Source: Sphingopyxis sp.
GTDB taxonomy: Bacteria > Pseudomonadota > Alphaproteobacteria > Sphingomonadales > Sphingomonadaceae
Length of the DNA: 64,000 nt
Assembly (NCBI GenBank): GCA_016793775.1
Contig: JAEULK010000102.1
Span: 27,647 to 91,646, forward strand
Direction of reading: 5' to 3'
Part shown: one piece after another, positions 1-8,490 of the stretch
Layout of the letters: every line of letters begins with the position of its first letter
Numbering within the stretch: position 1 is the first letter of the stretch
Position numbers and translations under genes: made by a program
Notes under the pieces: generated by a model
What the model was told of the DNA's origin: nothing
Database searches by the model: none
Seen by the model: only the letters and a program-made list of their open reading frames with translations

Positions 1-187
1 ACCTCATGTGTTTTCCTCCACTCGCTTGATTTTGCCGAATCCGCGCATCCGGCGTAGGCATCAAATAACAAAAAATGGAAAATGTAAATATTGATGCTAT
101 GGTTGCGCATGCTGCGGAGTCGGTCGGCCGGAGTCACCGGGACTGCCCGCCGCGATAAGGTCCGGCGCGAAGCCGGCCGGGGGAAGG

Positions 188-814
188 GTGGAACAGGCAT
201 TGGACGGTCCGACACAAAAGGCGATGCCTGACATCGGCAAGACCGGCGCAAAGATCGTCGACGGCGCGCGGCGCTGTTTCGAACGTTACGGGATCGAAAA
301 GACGACGATCGAGGATATCGCCCGCGCGGCGGGGGTATCGCGCCCCACGGTCTATAAATTCTTCGGCGGCAAGATGGATATCGTCGACTACATCGGCTTT
401 GCCGAGCTCGACAAGATTCAGGAAGTCGTCCGTGCGCGCGTCAAGCATCATTCCAATTTTGCCGATATGACCACCGAGGCGGTCATCGCGTCCGTACAGG
501 TGGCGAGCGGCAATCCCTATATCCGCCGCTTCGTCGAGGATCTGGAGGTATCGGCGCAGAGCCAGCTCCCCACCAGCCCCTATCAGGAACAGGCACGGCA
601 TCGCTGGGAGTCGGTGATGCAGCGCGCGCAGGCGAGCGGCGAACTCGCCGCCGACCTCGACCCCGCCGACGTCGTCAACTGGCTGTCGCGCAACCAGGTC
701 ATGCTGCTCCGCGTGCTCGACCAATTCGGCGGCGACGAGGACAGGCTGCGCCACATGGTACGCCGTTTCGTCGTCGAGCCGCTGCTTGCCAATCGGTCAA
801 CACCGTCAAGCTGA
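188..814 (+). CDS. TetR/AcrR family transcriptional regulator
   Basis: One-component repressor-type regulator. The N-terminal helix-turn-helix (about residues 22-68) is clear, with TTIEDIARAAGVSRPTVYKF as the recognition region, followed by an alpha-helical ligand-binding half. The start taken is GTG behind a purine-rich GGGGAAGG; an ATG 12 codons downstream (224) is an alternative and would leave the HTH intact. It closely resembles the TetR encoded at 10960-11568 in the HTH (CFERYG/CFEQYG, SRPTVYK) and in the C-terminal RRFVVEPLL / RRFIVQPLL, so the two look like paralogues. It stands alone ahead of the TonB receptor gene and probably controls part of the neighbouring catabolic island. The ligand is unknown. 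Confidence 0.88.
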   Translation: MEQALDGPTQKAMPDIGKTGAKIVDGARRCFERYGIEKTTIEDIARAAGVSRPTVYKFFGGKMDIVDYIGFAELDKIQEVVRARVKHHSNFADMTTEAVIASVQVASGNPYIRRFVEDLEVSAQSQLPTSPYQEQARHRWESVMQRAQASGELAADLDPADVVNWLSRNQVMLLRVLDQFGGDEDRLRHMVRRFVVEPLLANRSTPSS

Positions 815-1158
815 TCGGGCTGATACCATCGCGGCCGATTCGCGACTCCCAATGACGCTCAAGCGATCGCAACGGGCGCAAAAAATTCCCCGATAAATTG
901 GCGGCGAGTGAAAGATTATCAAGCTTTTCCGCGCACTAAACTACATAGTATAGATTGTGCGCTGCAACAGGGATTCTCCTCCCGTTGACAGAGTTGACAT
1001 TTTATCGAATCTGTTGTCTGTAACTCGCGGGAGTGATGCACGGCAACAGGACCGGCCGCCACGATCTGCCCTGATCGTGCGAGCAGCGCGCCTCCCACAG
1101 TGATGGACTGCGCGGCACCGCCCCAACGACGGGCGGGCGCCGCATATGGGAGGATGCT
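815..1158. other. Long intergenic region upstream of the TonB receptor
   Basis: About 340 bases without a believable gene. It contains a family-B near-palindrome at 939-955 and two TTGACA hexamers nine bases apart (985-990 and 994-999) that could serve as -35 elements, although no good -10 is obvious. A GGGAGG ribosome-binding site lies just before the receptor ATG. The rest looks like an untranslated leader. Confidence 0.5.
939..955. promoter_or_regulatory. Family-B operator-like site (B1)
   Basis: Reads AACTACATAGTATAGAT, with a CTACA half followed after three bases by TATAGAT. It matches the sites near 6774, 27803 and 35804. It lies about 200 bases before the TonB receptor start. Binding is inferred from recurrence only. 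Confidence 0.45.
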
Positions 1159-3549
1159 ATGCGCTTTTCTTACAAGCTTGCCACCTGCACGCTGGCGATC
1201 GCGGTTTCGACGATCTCGACGGCGGCGCTGGCACAGGATACCGGGGACGCGATCGACGACAGCTCGGGCGCCAACGAGATCGTGGTGACCGCGCAGAAGC
1301 GCGACGAACGCCTGCAGGACGTGCCGATCGCGGTGACCGCCTTTACCCCCGATCAGCTGACGCAGAGCGGCATCTCCGATGTTCTGGAACTCGCCGCGGT
1401 CACCCCGTCGCTGCTGATCACCGAAGGGTCGAGCGCGGCGCAGCCCTACATCCGCGGCGTCGGCGGGCGGAACATCACGCCCGGCAACGAAGCGACGACC
1501 GCGGTCTATGTCGACGGCGTCTATCAGACCGACAAGACCGGCATCTTGCTGCAGGGCTTCCCCGACGTGCAGTCGGTGCAGGTGCTGCGCGGCCCGCAGG
1601 GCACGCTGTTCGGACGCAACGCGACGTCGGGCGCGATCCTCGTCACCACGCAGAAGCCCGACACCGAATTCGGCGCGATGCTCGAAGGCACTTACGGCAC
1701 CGACGAGGAGGGCGCGCGCGGCTTCGTGACCGGGGGGTTTTCGGACACGCTGGCGCTCAGCGTGAGCGGTTTCTATCGCAACGAGCGGTCTTATATCCGC
1801 AATCGCACTCAGGCGCTGAACGGCGCGGGCAAATATGTCGGCGGCGACAAGAGCTTCGGCTTTCGCGGCGCGCTGCAATGGGAAGCGACGCCCGATTTCA
1901 CCGCGACGCTGGCGGGCTATTATTCGAAGGGCGAAACCAACGCGGTGGTCGCGCTGCAGCCGATCCTGGGCGAGACCACGACCACCGGCCAGGTCGCGTC
2001 GGGCATCGATATCTCGCGGCCCGAACGCTCCTATTATGGCCAGATCGATCCCGAGGTCCGCTTCCAGGGCTATGGCGGCTCGCTGACGCTCGATGCCGAC
2101 GTCGGGCCGGTGAACATCAAGTCGATCACAGCCTATAGCCACAGCACTTCGGGGGTCGAATATGACCTCGACGGCTCGCCCGCGAGCGTCTTCTGGTTCG
2201 ATACCGCGCTCAAGGGGCGCAGCTATCAGCAGGAAATCGACATCACCTCGATGAACGACGGGCCGTTCCAGTGGATCCTCGGCGGCTTCTATCTCAATTA
2301 CCGCGACGGCTATGCCGGGCTCGACCAATATGTCGGACTGCCGGTCCCGTCGACGCTGCGTCCGAACACGATCCCGCAGGCGCTGCTCGATCGCTCGGCG
2401 GCGGGTGCGGGTCCGGCGTCGGGCCTCGCCTATATCGACCAGAGCGCCTTCGTGACGGTCAAGTCGCTCGGTATCTTCGGCGAAGTCTCCTACGCATTCA
2501 GCGATGCCGCGAAGTTGACGCTCGGCCTGCGCTACACCGACGAGAAGCACACGCTCGACAAGGACAATGCCGGCACCACCTATGTGCCCAACGGCACCGG
2601 CGGCGTCGTCGCGATTCCCAGCAACTCGGCGGCGATATGTGCCGCCAATCCGGACTGCGATGGCCTCAGCGCGCCCTTCTCGGAGCTGACCTATCGCGCG
2701 GTGTTCGATTACAAGTTCAGCGACGATGTCCTCGGCTATCTGAGCTACAACCGCGGCTTCAAGAGCGGCGTCTATAATATCTCGTCGATCCCGAACGTCA
2801 TCCCGACCGAGCCCGAGACGATCGACGCGTTCGAGGTGGGCCTCAAGACCAGCCTGTTCGACCGCAAGGTCACCTTCAACGCTGCGGCCTATTATTATAA
2901 GTATGACAATCTGCAGGTGCCGGTGGTCAACCCGGTGACCAACACGCAGCAGTCGATCAACGCGGCGAAGGCGACGATCTCGGGCCTCGAAATCGAGACC
3001 AGCTATCGCCCCGACGATCGCTTCTCGCTGTCGGCGGGCTTCTCGACCTTCTTCAAGTCGGAATATGACGAGTTCAAGAACTGCGTCATCTATCGTCGCC
3101 GCGCCTCGGGGCTCGCGATCCCGCCCAATGCCGATTGCTCGGGCTTCGACCTGCCCGCGACGCCCGACGTCACCGTCAGCCTCCAGGCCAGTTACGACAT
3201 CCCGCTGGCGAATGGCGGGAAATTCGAGCTGAGCGGCCTGTTCAGCTATGTCGACTCGTTCGACCATGCGACCTACGGCTATTACCCTGCGGGCGGCACG
3301 GGCGCGGGCGCCTATCCCGAGGGTATCGGCCGCGCGCCGGTGCAGAAAGCGACCGAAACGCTCAACCTGTCGGCGACCTTCCGCGCGCCCGACAACCGTT
3401 TCTATGTGTCGGTGTGGGGCAAGGACCTGTTCAACCAGAACGATATCTTCCGCAACGTGTCGACGACTTCGTTCGGCTATTATTCGGTGCTGTCGCGCGG
3501 GATCACCGGCGGCGTGACGATCGGGACGAAGTTCGGATCGCAGCGCTAA
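1159..3549 (+). CDS. TonB-dependent outer-membrane receptor
   Basis: Energy-coupled importer of a large or scarce substrate across the outer membrane. A signal peptide (about residues 1-26, ending AALAQ) is followed by the motif EIVVTAQKRDERLQDVPIAV that opens the plug domain. Further along come VQVLRGPQGTLFGRNATSGA, typical of the plug end, then a long beta-barrel ending in an aromatic-rich strand (VTIGTKFGSQR). The 796-residue length is normal for the family. The start ATG follows GGGAGG closely. A strong hairpin terminator follows, so the gene is probably transcribed alone. By position it most likely imports the compound degraded by the island. The substrate cannot be told from sequence. 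Confidence 0.95.
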   Translation: MRFSYKLATCTLAIAVSTISTAALAQDTGDAIDDSSGANEIVVTAQKRDERLQDVPIAVTAFTPDQLTQSGISDVLELAAVTPSLLITEGSSAAQPYIRGVGGRNITPGNEATTAVYVDGVYQTDKTGILLQGFPDVQSVQVLRGPQGTLFGRNATSGAILVTTQKPDTEFGAMLEGTYGTDEEGARGFVTGGFSDTLALSVSGFYRNERSYIRNRTQALNGAGKYVGGDKSFGFRGALQWEATPDFTATLAGYYSKGETNAVVALQPILGETTTTGQVASGIDISRPERSYYGQIDPEVRFQGYGGSLTLDADVGPVNIKSITAYSHSTSGVEYDLDGSPASVFWFDTALKGRSYQQEIDITSMNDGPFQWILGGFYLNYRDGYAGLDQYVGLPVPSTLRPNTIPQALLDRSAAGAGPASGLAYIDQSAFVTVKSLGIFGEVSYAFSDAAKLTLGLRYTDEKHTLDKDNAGTTYVPNGTGGVVAIPSNSAAICAANPDCDGLSAPFSELTYRAVFDYKFSDDVLGYLSYNRGFKSGVYNISSIPNVIPTEPETIDAFEVGLKTSLFDRKVTFNAAAYYYKYDNLQVPVVNPVTNTQQSINAAKATISGLEIETSYRPDDRFSLSAGFSTFFKSEYDEFKNCVIYRRRASGLAIPPNADCSGFDLPATPDVTVSLQASYDIPLANGGKFELSGLFSYVDSFDHATYGYYPAGGTGAGAYPEGIGRAPVQKATETLNLSATFRAPDNRFYVSVWGKDLFNQNDIFRNVSTTSFGYYSVLSRGITGGVTIGTKFGSQR

Positions 3550-3557
3550 AGGGGGAC

Positions 3558-3594
3558 GGCCGCCGGCCCGGGCACGGCCGGCGGCCGCATTTTT
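3558..3594 (+). terminator. Intrinsic terminator after the TonB receptor gene
   Basis: A perfect 11-bp GC stem (GGCCGCCGGCC / GGCCGGCGGCC) with a 7-base loop is followed by GCATTTTT. It ends only a few bases before the ribosome-binding site of the next gene, so it separates or attenuates expression of the hydrolase and CoA-transferase behind the receptor. Confidence 0.85.
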
Positions 3595-3609
3595 CGGCAG
3601 GAGGGCGAT

Positions 3610-4350
3610 GTGACGAGCTCCGCAGGTGCCGCCGGCGACATGCTGCCGCCCAGCCTGTCCGCGCATTGGTATAATGCCGCCGATTTCGCGCCCGGCGATC
3701 CGTGGCGGGGTTTCGATCCCGGTCGTACCGCGCTCGTCCTCGTTGACCTTATCAACTGGCAGGTCGATCCCGACGGCCCCTCGATCGGCGCGATGCGCGC
3801 GGCGGGGCACGACAAACGCGCGGATTATCTGCTGGGGCGCTTCGCCGATGTCATCGCGCCCAATCTGAAATTGCTGCTGCCTGCCGCGCGCCGCGCCGGG
3901 TTGCGTATCGTCCATGCGCGGCTCGCGAGCCGGCATCCGGATTATGCCGACATCGTTCCGGCGCTGCGCCCCTATGTGAAGGCAGCGGGTGCCCGCGACG
4001 GATCGCCCGCCGCGGCGCCGATCGCCGAGGTCGGCGACGAGCCGGGCGACCTGTCGCTGGTCAAATCGGGGTCGGGGGCGTTCGGCGGGACCGAACTCGA
4101 CTTTCTGCTGCGGCGCGCGGGGATCGATACGATCCTCTATGCCGGGGTGGTGACGACCGCCTGCGTATTGCTCAGCGTTGCGACGGGGTTCGACCTTGGA
4201 TACCGGCAATATCTGGTCGCCGATTGCACCGGCACGCTGTCGGCGCGCGACCAGCAGGACGCCGAACGGCTGATCGGCAATTATCTAGCCGAAATCGTGA
4301 CTGCCGCCGATGCCGCGGCGGCGATGGAGAATTTTAGCGATGCCCTATGA
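3610..4350 (+). CDS. Isochorismatase-like cysteine hydrolase
   Basis: Member of the isochorismatase/nicotinamidase hydrolase fold. The family's Asp-Lys-Cys triad is visible as D46 (LVLVDLINWQVD), K152 (LSLVKSGSGAF) and C185 (VVTTACVLLS). Family members cleave amides, N-carbamoyl groups or vinyl ethers. The start is a GTG with AGGAGG close upstream, just after the receptor terminator. The 3' end overlaps the CoA-transferase start by 11 bases, which indicates translational coupling. In this context it may hydrolyse an amide or conjugate of the catabolic substrate. The exact reaction is not predictable. Confidence 0.85.
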   Translation: MTSSAGAAGDMLPPSLSAHWYNAADFAPGDPWRGFDPGRTALVLVDLINWQVDPDGPSIGAMRAAGHDKRADYLLGRFADVIAPNLKLLLPAARRAGLRIVHARLASRHPDYADIVPALRPYVKAAGARDGSPAAAPIAEVGDEPGDLSLVKSGSGAFGGTELDFLLRRAGIDTILYAGVVTTACVLLSVATGFDLGYRQYLVADCTGTLSARDQQDAERLIGNYLAEIVTAADAAAAMENFSDAL

Positions 4351-5515
4351 TTTCCTGACCGACCTGCTGGTGCTCGAAGTGTCGCATTTCGGCCCCGACG
4401 CGCTCGGCGGCCGCCTTGCCGACATGGGCGCTCGGGTGATCAAGGTTGAGGACCCCGACGGCGGCGATCCGCTGCGCCGCGCCGGTCCTTGGTCGGTGGG
4501 CGACGAAACGGGCTTCTCCTACATGCATTTGCGCTGGAATCGCGGCAAGGAAAGCGTGATCATCGACCTGGCGAGCGAGGCGGGCCGGGCGGATTTCCTG
4601 ACGCTGGCGAAAAAGGCCGATGTCGTGATCGAAGGCATGCGCGCTGGCGTGATGGCGCGGCTGGGGCTCGGTTACGAGGTGCTGAAGGGGGTGAACCCCG
4701 CGATCATCTTCTGCTCGCTGTCGGGGCTGGGCGCGACCGGGCCCTATGCCAAGCTCGCCTCGCACGGGCCGTCGTTCGACGCCTATGGCGGGCTCGGCAC
4801 GCCGGTGGGGGACAGCATCTCGCGCTACAACGGGCCGCAGGCGCCGTCGATCGGCATGTATGCCTATGGGCTGGAGGCGGCGTTCGCCGTGGTCGCGGCG
4901 GTGCACCGCGCGCGGCGGACGGGCGAGGGCGCGGCGATCGAGGTCGCGGCGGCCGATTGTTCGGCGCACTGGCTGCCCGAGGCGCTCGATCCTCTGCTCA
5001 ATCCCGATACGACTTTCGCGCGGCCGGGGTTCTTCGATGCCAGCGGCAAGATGCGCTTGTGGGCGCGGATGGAAAATTACCGCTGCGCTGACGGCAAGCT
5101 GATCTTCCTGATGACCTTCACGCCCAAGAGTTGGCAGGCGTTGTTGGCGCTGGTCGGGCGCCCCGATCTCGAAACCATCTATATGCGCGAGCCGCAGACG
5201 GGGACCGAGGATGCAGAGGTCAACGCCGCGCTGATTCCGATCTTCGCGTCGCGCCCGCGCGCCGACTGGCTCGCCGATTTCGAGCGCGACAATGTGGCGG
5301 CGATGCCGGTGAACAGCTTCGAGGACGTCATCGCCGACGCGCATTTCCGCGCCCGCGACAACACCTATCGGGCGACTTTGCCTGATGGGCGCAAGCTGAC
5401 GTTGACCTCGACCGCGATCCACGTCGCGGGTCAGCATTTCGGCATGCCGCTGGCGCCCGAAGCCGGCGAGGACGACGCCGCGATCCGCGCCGAATTCGGC
5501 CTCGGCGGCGGCTGA
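4340..5515 (+). CDS. CaiB/BaiF family CoA-transferase-like protein
   Basis: Family III CoA-transferase fold: N-terminal Rossmann-like part with LADMGARVIKVEDPDGGDPL, then RRTGEGAAIEV and the C-terminal ADGKLIFLMTF. Such enzymes move CoA between carboxylic acids. The ATG chosen starts MPYDFLTDLLVLEVSH and overlaps the preceding hydrolase gene; an upstream in-frame ATG (4310) would only add non-conserved residues. Oddity: where the family normally has GD(Y/H)xxG with the catalytic Asp, this protein reads IGMYAYGLEA, so the Asp seems replaced by Met. It may be non-catalytic or mechanistically altered. That alignment was made by eye. Confidence 0.88.
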   Translation: MPYDFLTDLLVLEVSHFGPDALGGRLADMGARVIKVEDPDGGDPLRRAGPWSVGDETGFSYMHLRWNRGKESVIIDLASEAGRADFLTLAKKADVVIEGMRAGVMARLGLGYEVLKGVNPAIIFCSLSGLGATGPYAKLASHGPSFDAYGGLGTPVGDSISRYNGPQAPSIGMYAYGLEAAFAVVAAVHRARRTGEGAAIEVAAADCSAHWLPEALDPLLNPDTTFARPGFFDASGKMRLWARMENYRCADGKLIFLMTFTPKSWQALLALVGRPDLETIYMREPQTGTEDAEVNAALIPIFASRPRADWLADFERDNVAAMPVNSFEDVIADAHFRARDNTYRATLPDGRKLTLTSTAIHVAGQHFGMPLAPEAGEDDAAIRAEFGLGGG

Positions 5516-5518
5516 GCC

Positions 5519-6724
5519 TCAGCCTCGCGCCGCGCGCGCCGGCATCGGCACCACGTCGGCACCCGCCATCACCCGGTCGTAGCTGCGGTGAAACTGCTGG
5601 TTGATGACCTCGTTGTGCGCGAGCAGCATCGTGCCGGTGCCCGGCATGTTGGCCGAGCGCTGGATGCTGTCGCCGATCGGCACATCCTCGTTGAGGATCG
5701 CGGCCTCGGCGATGTCCCAATTCTTGGCGAGGATGCTCTGGCCCTTCGTGTCATAGTCGCCGGGCGCCTTCGGGGCGAGGAAGCGCAGGTGAACGCGCGA
5801 ACGGCCCGGGTTGTCGACGTCCTGGTACATCGTCCAAAATTCGGCGTGGTGCGGGTGCAGCTGGATGCTGACGTTCGGGAAGACCATATTGCCGTAGACC
5901 ACATAAGGATCGAGGTCGTGCTCGCCCGGTTCGCTGCCCAATATCTCGTCGATCTTGCGGCGCGGCGTGGTGGTCACCGCATGGTCGCCGGTGCCTTCGA
6001 CGCGCGCCATCATATTCATGTAGAAAAAGGGGCGGATCGTCGGGCCGTGGACCCATTGGACATGATAGCCGTCGGTCAGCCCGTCGACCATGATCTTCCA
6101 ATTCTGGTCGAAGGTGAAAAAGGCCTCGCGATAGAAATATTGGCGGTCGAGGCCGTAGTTCGCCAGCACGCCGTCCATCACCGGGCCGAGATGCGCGGCG
6201 ACGTCGATCGCGCCTTCGGGGTTTTCGACGATCCACACGAAACCGTGGCGCTCCTCGCACGGCAGCGCGATCAGGTTGCGCTCGCGGCACGGCAGGCTGA
6301 TCCCCAACGTCTGCTTGAAGGTCAGGCCGATCAATTCGCCCTCATTGGTATAGGTCCAGCCGTGATAGGGGCAGGAAAAGCGCCCCTGCTTGCCCTCGGT
6401 CTGCGTCACCAGCGTGGCGCCGCGGTGGCGGCACATGTTGAGGAAGGCACGGACCCGGCCGTCCTTGCCGCGCGTGACGAGCGCCTCGCTGCGGTTGAGC
6501 TTCACCGTGACATAGCTGCCCGATTCGGGAAGCTGGCTGCCGTGCAGCGCCATCATCGGATACTGTTCGAAGATCTTCGCGCGCTCGGCGACCGCGATGT
6601 CGGGGTCCGAATAGACCGACAACGGATATTCGTAGGTTTCCTCGATCATGTCGGTGCTGTTGTCGCGGATATGGCGGAACAGTTTTTCCGCGACCTGCCG
6701 GTTATGTTCGGGGCTCAGATACAT
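5519..6724 (-). CDS. Rieske non-heme iron oxygenase, alpha subunit
   Basis: Aromatic-ring-hydroxylating dioxygenase family, or a related Rieske monooxygenase/demethylase. The Rieske [2Fe-2S] ligands are C98-x-H100 and C118-x2-H121 (MCRHRG, SCPYHGWT). The mononuclear iron site is DGLTDGYHVQWVH with H221 and H226. At 401 residues the length is typical. The start chosen (MYLSPEHNRQ) has GGAGAG about six bases upstream; a longer reading would add 15 non-conserved residues. No beta subunit or reductase is adjacent, so it probably borrows an electron-transfer chain. It is transcribed divergently from the acyl-CoA ligase at 6883 across a shared promoter with family-B sites. Confidence 0.93.
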   Translation of the reverse strand: MYLSPEHNRQVAEKLFRHIRDNSTDMIEETYEYPLSVYSDPDIAVAERAKIFEQYPMMALHGSQLPESGSYVTVKLNRSEALVTRGKDGRVRAFLNMCRHRGATLVTQTEGKQGRFSCPYHGWTYTNEGELIGLTFKQTLGISLPCRERNLIALPCEERHGFVWIVENPEGAIDVAAHLGPVMDGVLANYGLDRQYFYREAFFTFDQNWKIMVDGLTDGYHVQWVHGPTIRPFFYMNMMARVEGTGDHAVTTTPRRKIDEILGSEPGEHDLDPYVVYGNMVFPNVSIQLHPHHAEFWTMYQDVDNPGRSRVHLRFLAPKAPGDYDTKGQSILAKNWDIAEAAILNEDVPIGDSIQRSANMPGTGTMLLAHNEVINQQFHRSYDRVMAGADVVPMPARAARG

Positions 6725-6773
6725 TCGACTCTCCGCTAGGGCGGTGCGGCCCCGGTGGGCCGGCGCCATTGCC

Positions 6774-6842
6774 TTTACACATATGTAGCATTGTAAATAG
6801 CAAAAACCTATATAAAAAGGGCTTTGTACAATATGTGACTTT
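6774..6842. promoter_or_regulatory. Divergent promoter region with family-B-like sites (B2)
   Basis: An AT-rich island between the Rieske and ligase genes contains TTTACACATATGTAGCA, which on the other strand reads GCTACATATGTGTAAA. It also contains GTACAATATGTGACTTTA near 6826. Both resemble the family-B sites, the first with one extra central base. The region probably carries both promoters and a shared operator. Confidence 0.45.
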
Positions 6843-6882
6843 ACGCACCGGTGCGCCGGAAAAGCGAAGCGCGGGGAGAGTT

Positions 6883-8490
6883 ATGGTCGATACGCTGAAT
6901 ATGCCGTCGGTCCCGGTGCTGATCCGCACCCGCGCGGCGCGCGATCCCGATGCGCCGTTCCTGACCGATGTAGCGGGCGGGACGATGACCGTCGGTGAAT
7001 TTCACGCGGCGGCGTTGCGCGTTGCCGACGCGACAGCGGCGATCGGGGTCGCGCCGGGCGAATGCGTCGCGACGATGCTCGATCCGTGCCTGACCGCCTA
7101 CACGGCATGGATTGGGCTCAGCTGGCGCGGCGCGCTCGAGGTACCGATCAACCCCGAATATAAGGGCAATCTGCTCGCCTATGCGCTGAACGATTGTCGC
7201 GCGCGGGTGCTGATCACCAGCAATGCGTGTGTGGAGCAGATCGATGCGATCCGTGACCGGCTGGAGATGCTCGAACGCATCGTCACGATCGACGATGATG
7301 TTTGCACCAGCGCCATCCCGGTCGCGACGCTCGCATCGGTCGAGGCGGCGGCGCCGCGGATTGACCATGCGGAGCCGACGCTCGCCGACACCAATGCCGT
7401 GATCTACACCTCGGGCACCACGGGGCCGTCGAAGGGGGTGCTGCAGGCGTGGGGTTCGATCCAGCAGGTGCAGCATAATTTCAGTGGCGAGGCGATCGAT
7501 CCGGGTCAGGTGCCGGTCTATTATTCGCCCTGGCCGACCTTTCATTCGTCGGGGCGCGTCGGCTTCGTTTTCGCGGCGGTGCGCGGCGGGCAGATGGTCT
7601 TTCGCAGCCGTTTTTCGGTGAGCCATTATTGGGGCGACGTGCGGGCGCATGGTTGTACGCATACCCAGCTGATGGGCATCGCGGGGTTCCTGATGAACGT
7701 CGAGCGGCGGTCCGACGACGCCGACAATCCACTGCAATGGGTGCTGATGAACCCGGTGCTGCCCGATTATCGCGAATTCGAGGCGCGCTTCGGGGTGAAG
7801 ATCTGTACCGGCTGGGGAATGACCGAGATCGGTTTTCCGCTCAATGCGTCGAACCTGCCCAATGCCCAGACCTGCGGCAAGCTATCGCCGCTTTACGAGG
7901 TGCGCATTGTCGACAGCGCGGGCCGCGACCTGCCCGACGGGGAAGCGGGCGAGCTGTGGATCCGCGGCAAGGCGCCCTTCCTGATCACCCAAGGCTATCT
8001 CAACAAGCCCGAGGCGAATGCGAAGGCGTGGCAGGACGGCTGGTACAAGACCGGCGACATCCTGCGCCGCGATGCTGACGGCTATTTCTACTTCCTCGAC
8101 CGCGCCCATGATTATCTGCGCGTGCGCGGCAACAATGTCTCGTCGCTCGAGCTCGAGGGCGAAGTGCGCGGACATCCGGCGGTCGCCGAGGCCGCGGCGA
8201 TCGCGGTCAAGGCCGCCGATGTCCCCGCGCTCCCCGGCAACGCGCGGGCGAGCGAGGACGAGATCAAGATCGCGGTGCAACTGAACGGCTCGGCGGTGCT
8301 GCGCGAAGGCGATCTCGTCGATTATCTCGCCGAACGGCTGCCGCGCTACATGGTCCCGCGCTTCGTCGAGTTCGTCGCCGAACTGCCGCGCACCCCGACG
8401 GGCAAGATTCGCAAGGCGGGGCTGCGCGAGGCGCCGGTCAACGACGCGACCTGGGACAGGCTCAGCCGATCCGCTCCCGCCGCAACCTGA
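6883..8490 (+). CDS. AMP-forming acyl-CoA synthetase/ligase
   Basis: Activates a carboxylic acid to its CoA thioester through an acyl-adenylate. The adenylation core motif YTSGTTGPSKGV, the mid-domain GWGMTEIGFPLN and the C-terminal TPTGKIRKAGLRE with the catalytic Lys are all present. The 535-residue length from the chosen ATG (MVDTLNMPSV, preceded by GGGGAGAG) is normal. A 38-residue upstream extension reads through the AT-rich promoter and is unlikely. Its 3' end overlaps the convergent ligase gene by 29 bases. It likely performs the first CoA activation of the imported acid or of a degradation intermediate; the acyl substrate is unknown. Confidence 0.93.
   Translation: MVDTLNMPSVPVLIRTRAARDPDAPFLTDVAGGTMTVGEFHAAALRVADATAAIGVAPGECVATMLDPCLTAYTAWIGLSWRGALEVPINPEYKGNLLAYALNDCRARVLITSNACVEQIDAIRDRLEMLERIVTIDDDVCTSAIPVATLASVEAAAPRIDHAEPTLADTNAVIYTSGTTGPSKGVLQAWGSIQQVQHNFSGEAIDPGQVPVYYSPWPTFHSSGRVGFVFAAVRGGQMVFRSRFSVSHYWGDVRAHGCTHTQLMGIAGFLMNVERRSDDADNPLQWVLMNPVLPDYREFEARFGVKICTGWGMTEIGFPLNASNLPNAQTCGKLSPLYEVRIVDSAGRDLPDGEAGELWIRGKAPFLITQGYLNKPEANAKAWQDGWYKTGDILRRDADGYFYFLDRAHDYLRVRGNNVSSLELEGEVRGHPAVAEAAAIAVKAADVPALPGNARASEDEIKIAVQLNGSAVLREGDLVDYLAERLPRYMVPRFVEFVAELPRTPTGKIRKAGLREAPVNDATWDRLSRSAPAAT

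Noticed and set aside
1-187. Possible operator half-site ATGTAAATAT near 80-90 before the first TetR gene
   Set aside because: Only one half of the family-B pattern is present and no symmetric partner was found, so it was not listed as a site.
919-4209. A 1096-codon open frame on the minus strand
   Set aside because: It lies antisense to the well-supported TonB receptor and hydrolase genes and is Arg/Gly/Asp-rich with no domain. Such frames arise from codon bias in GC-rich DNA.
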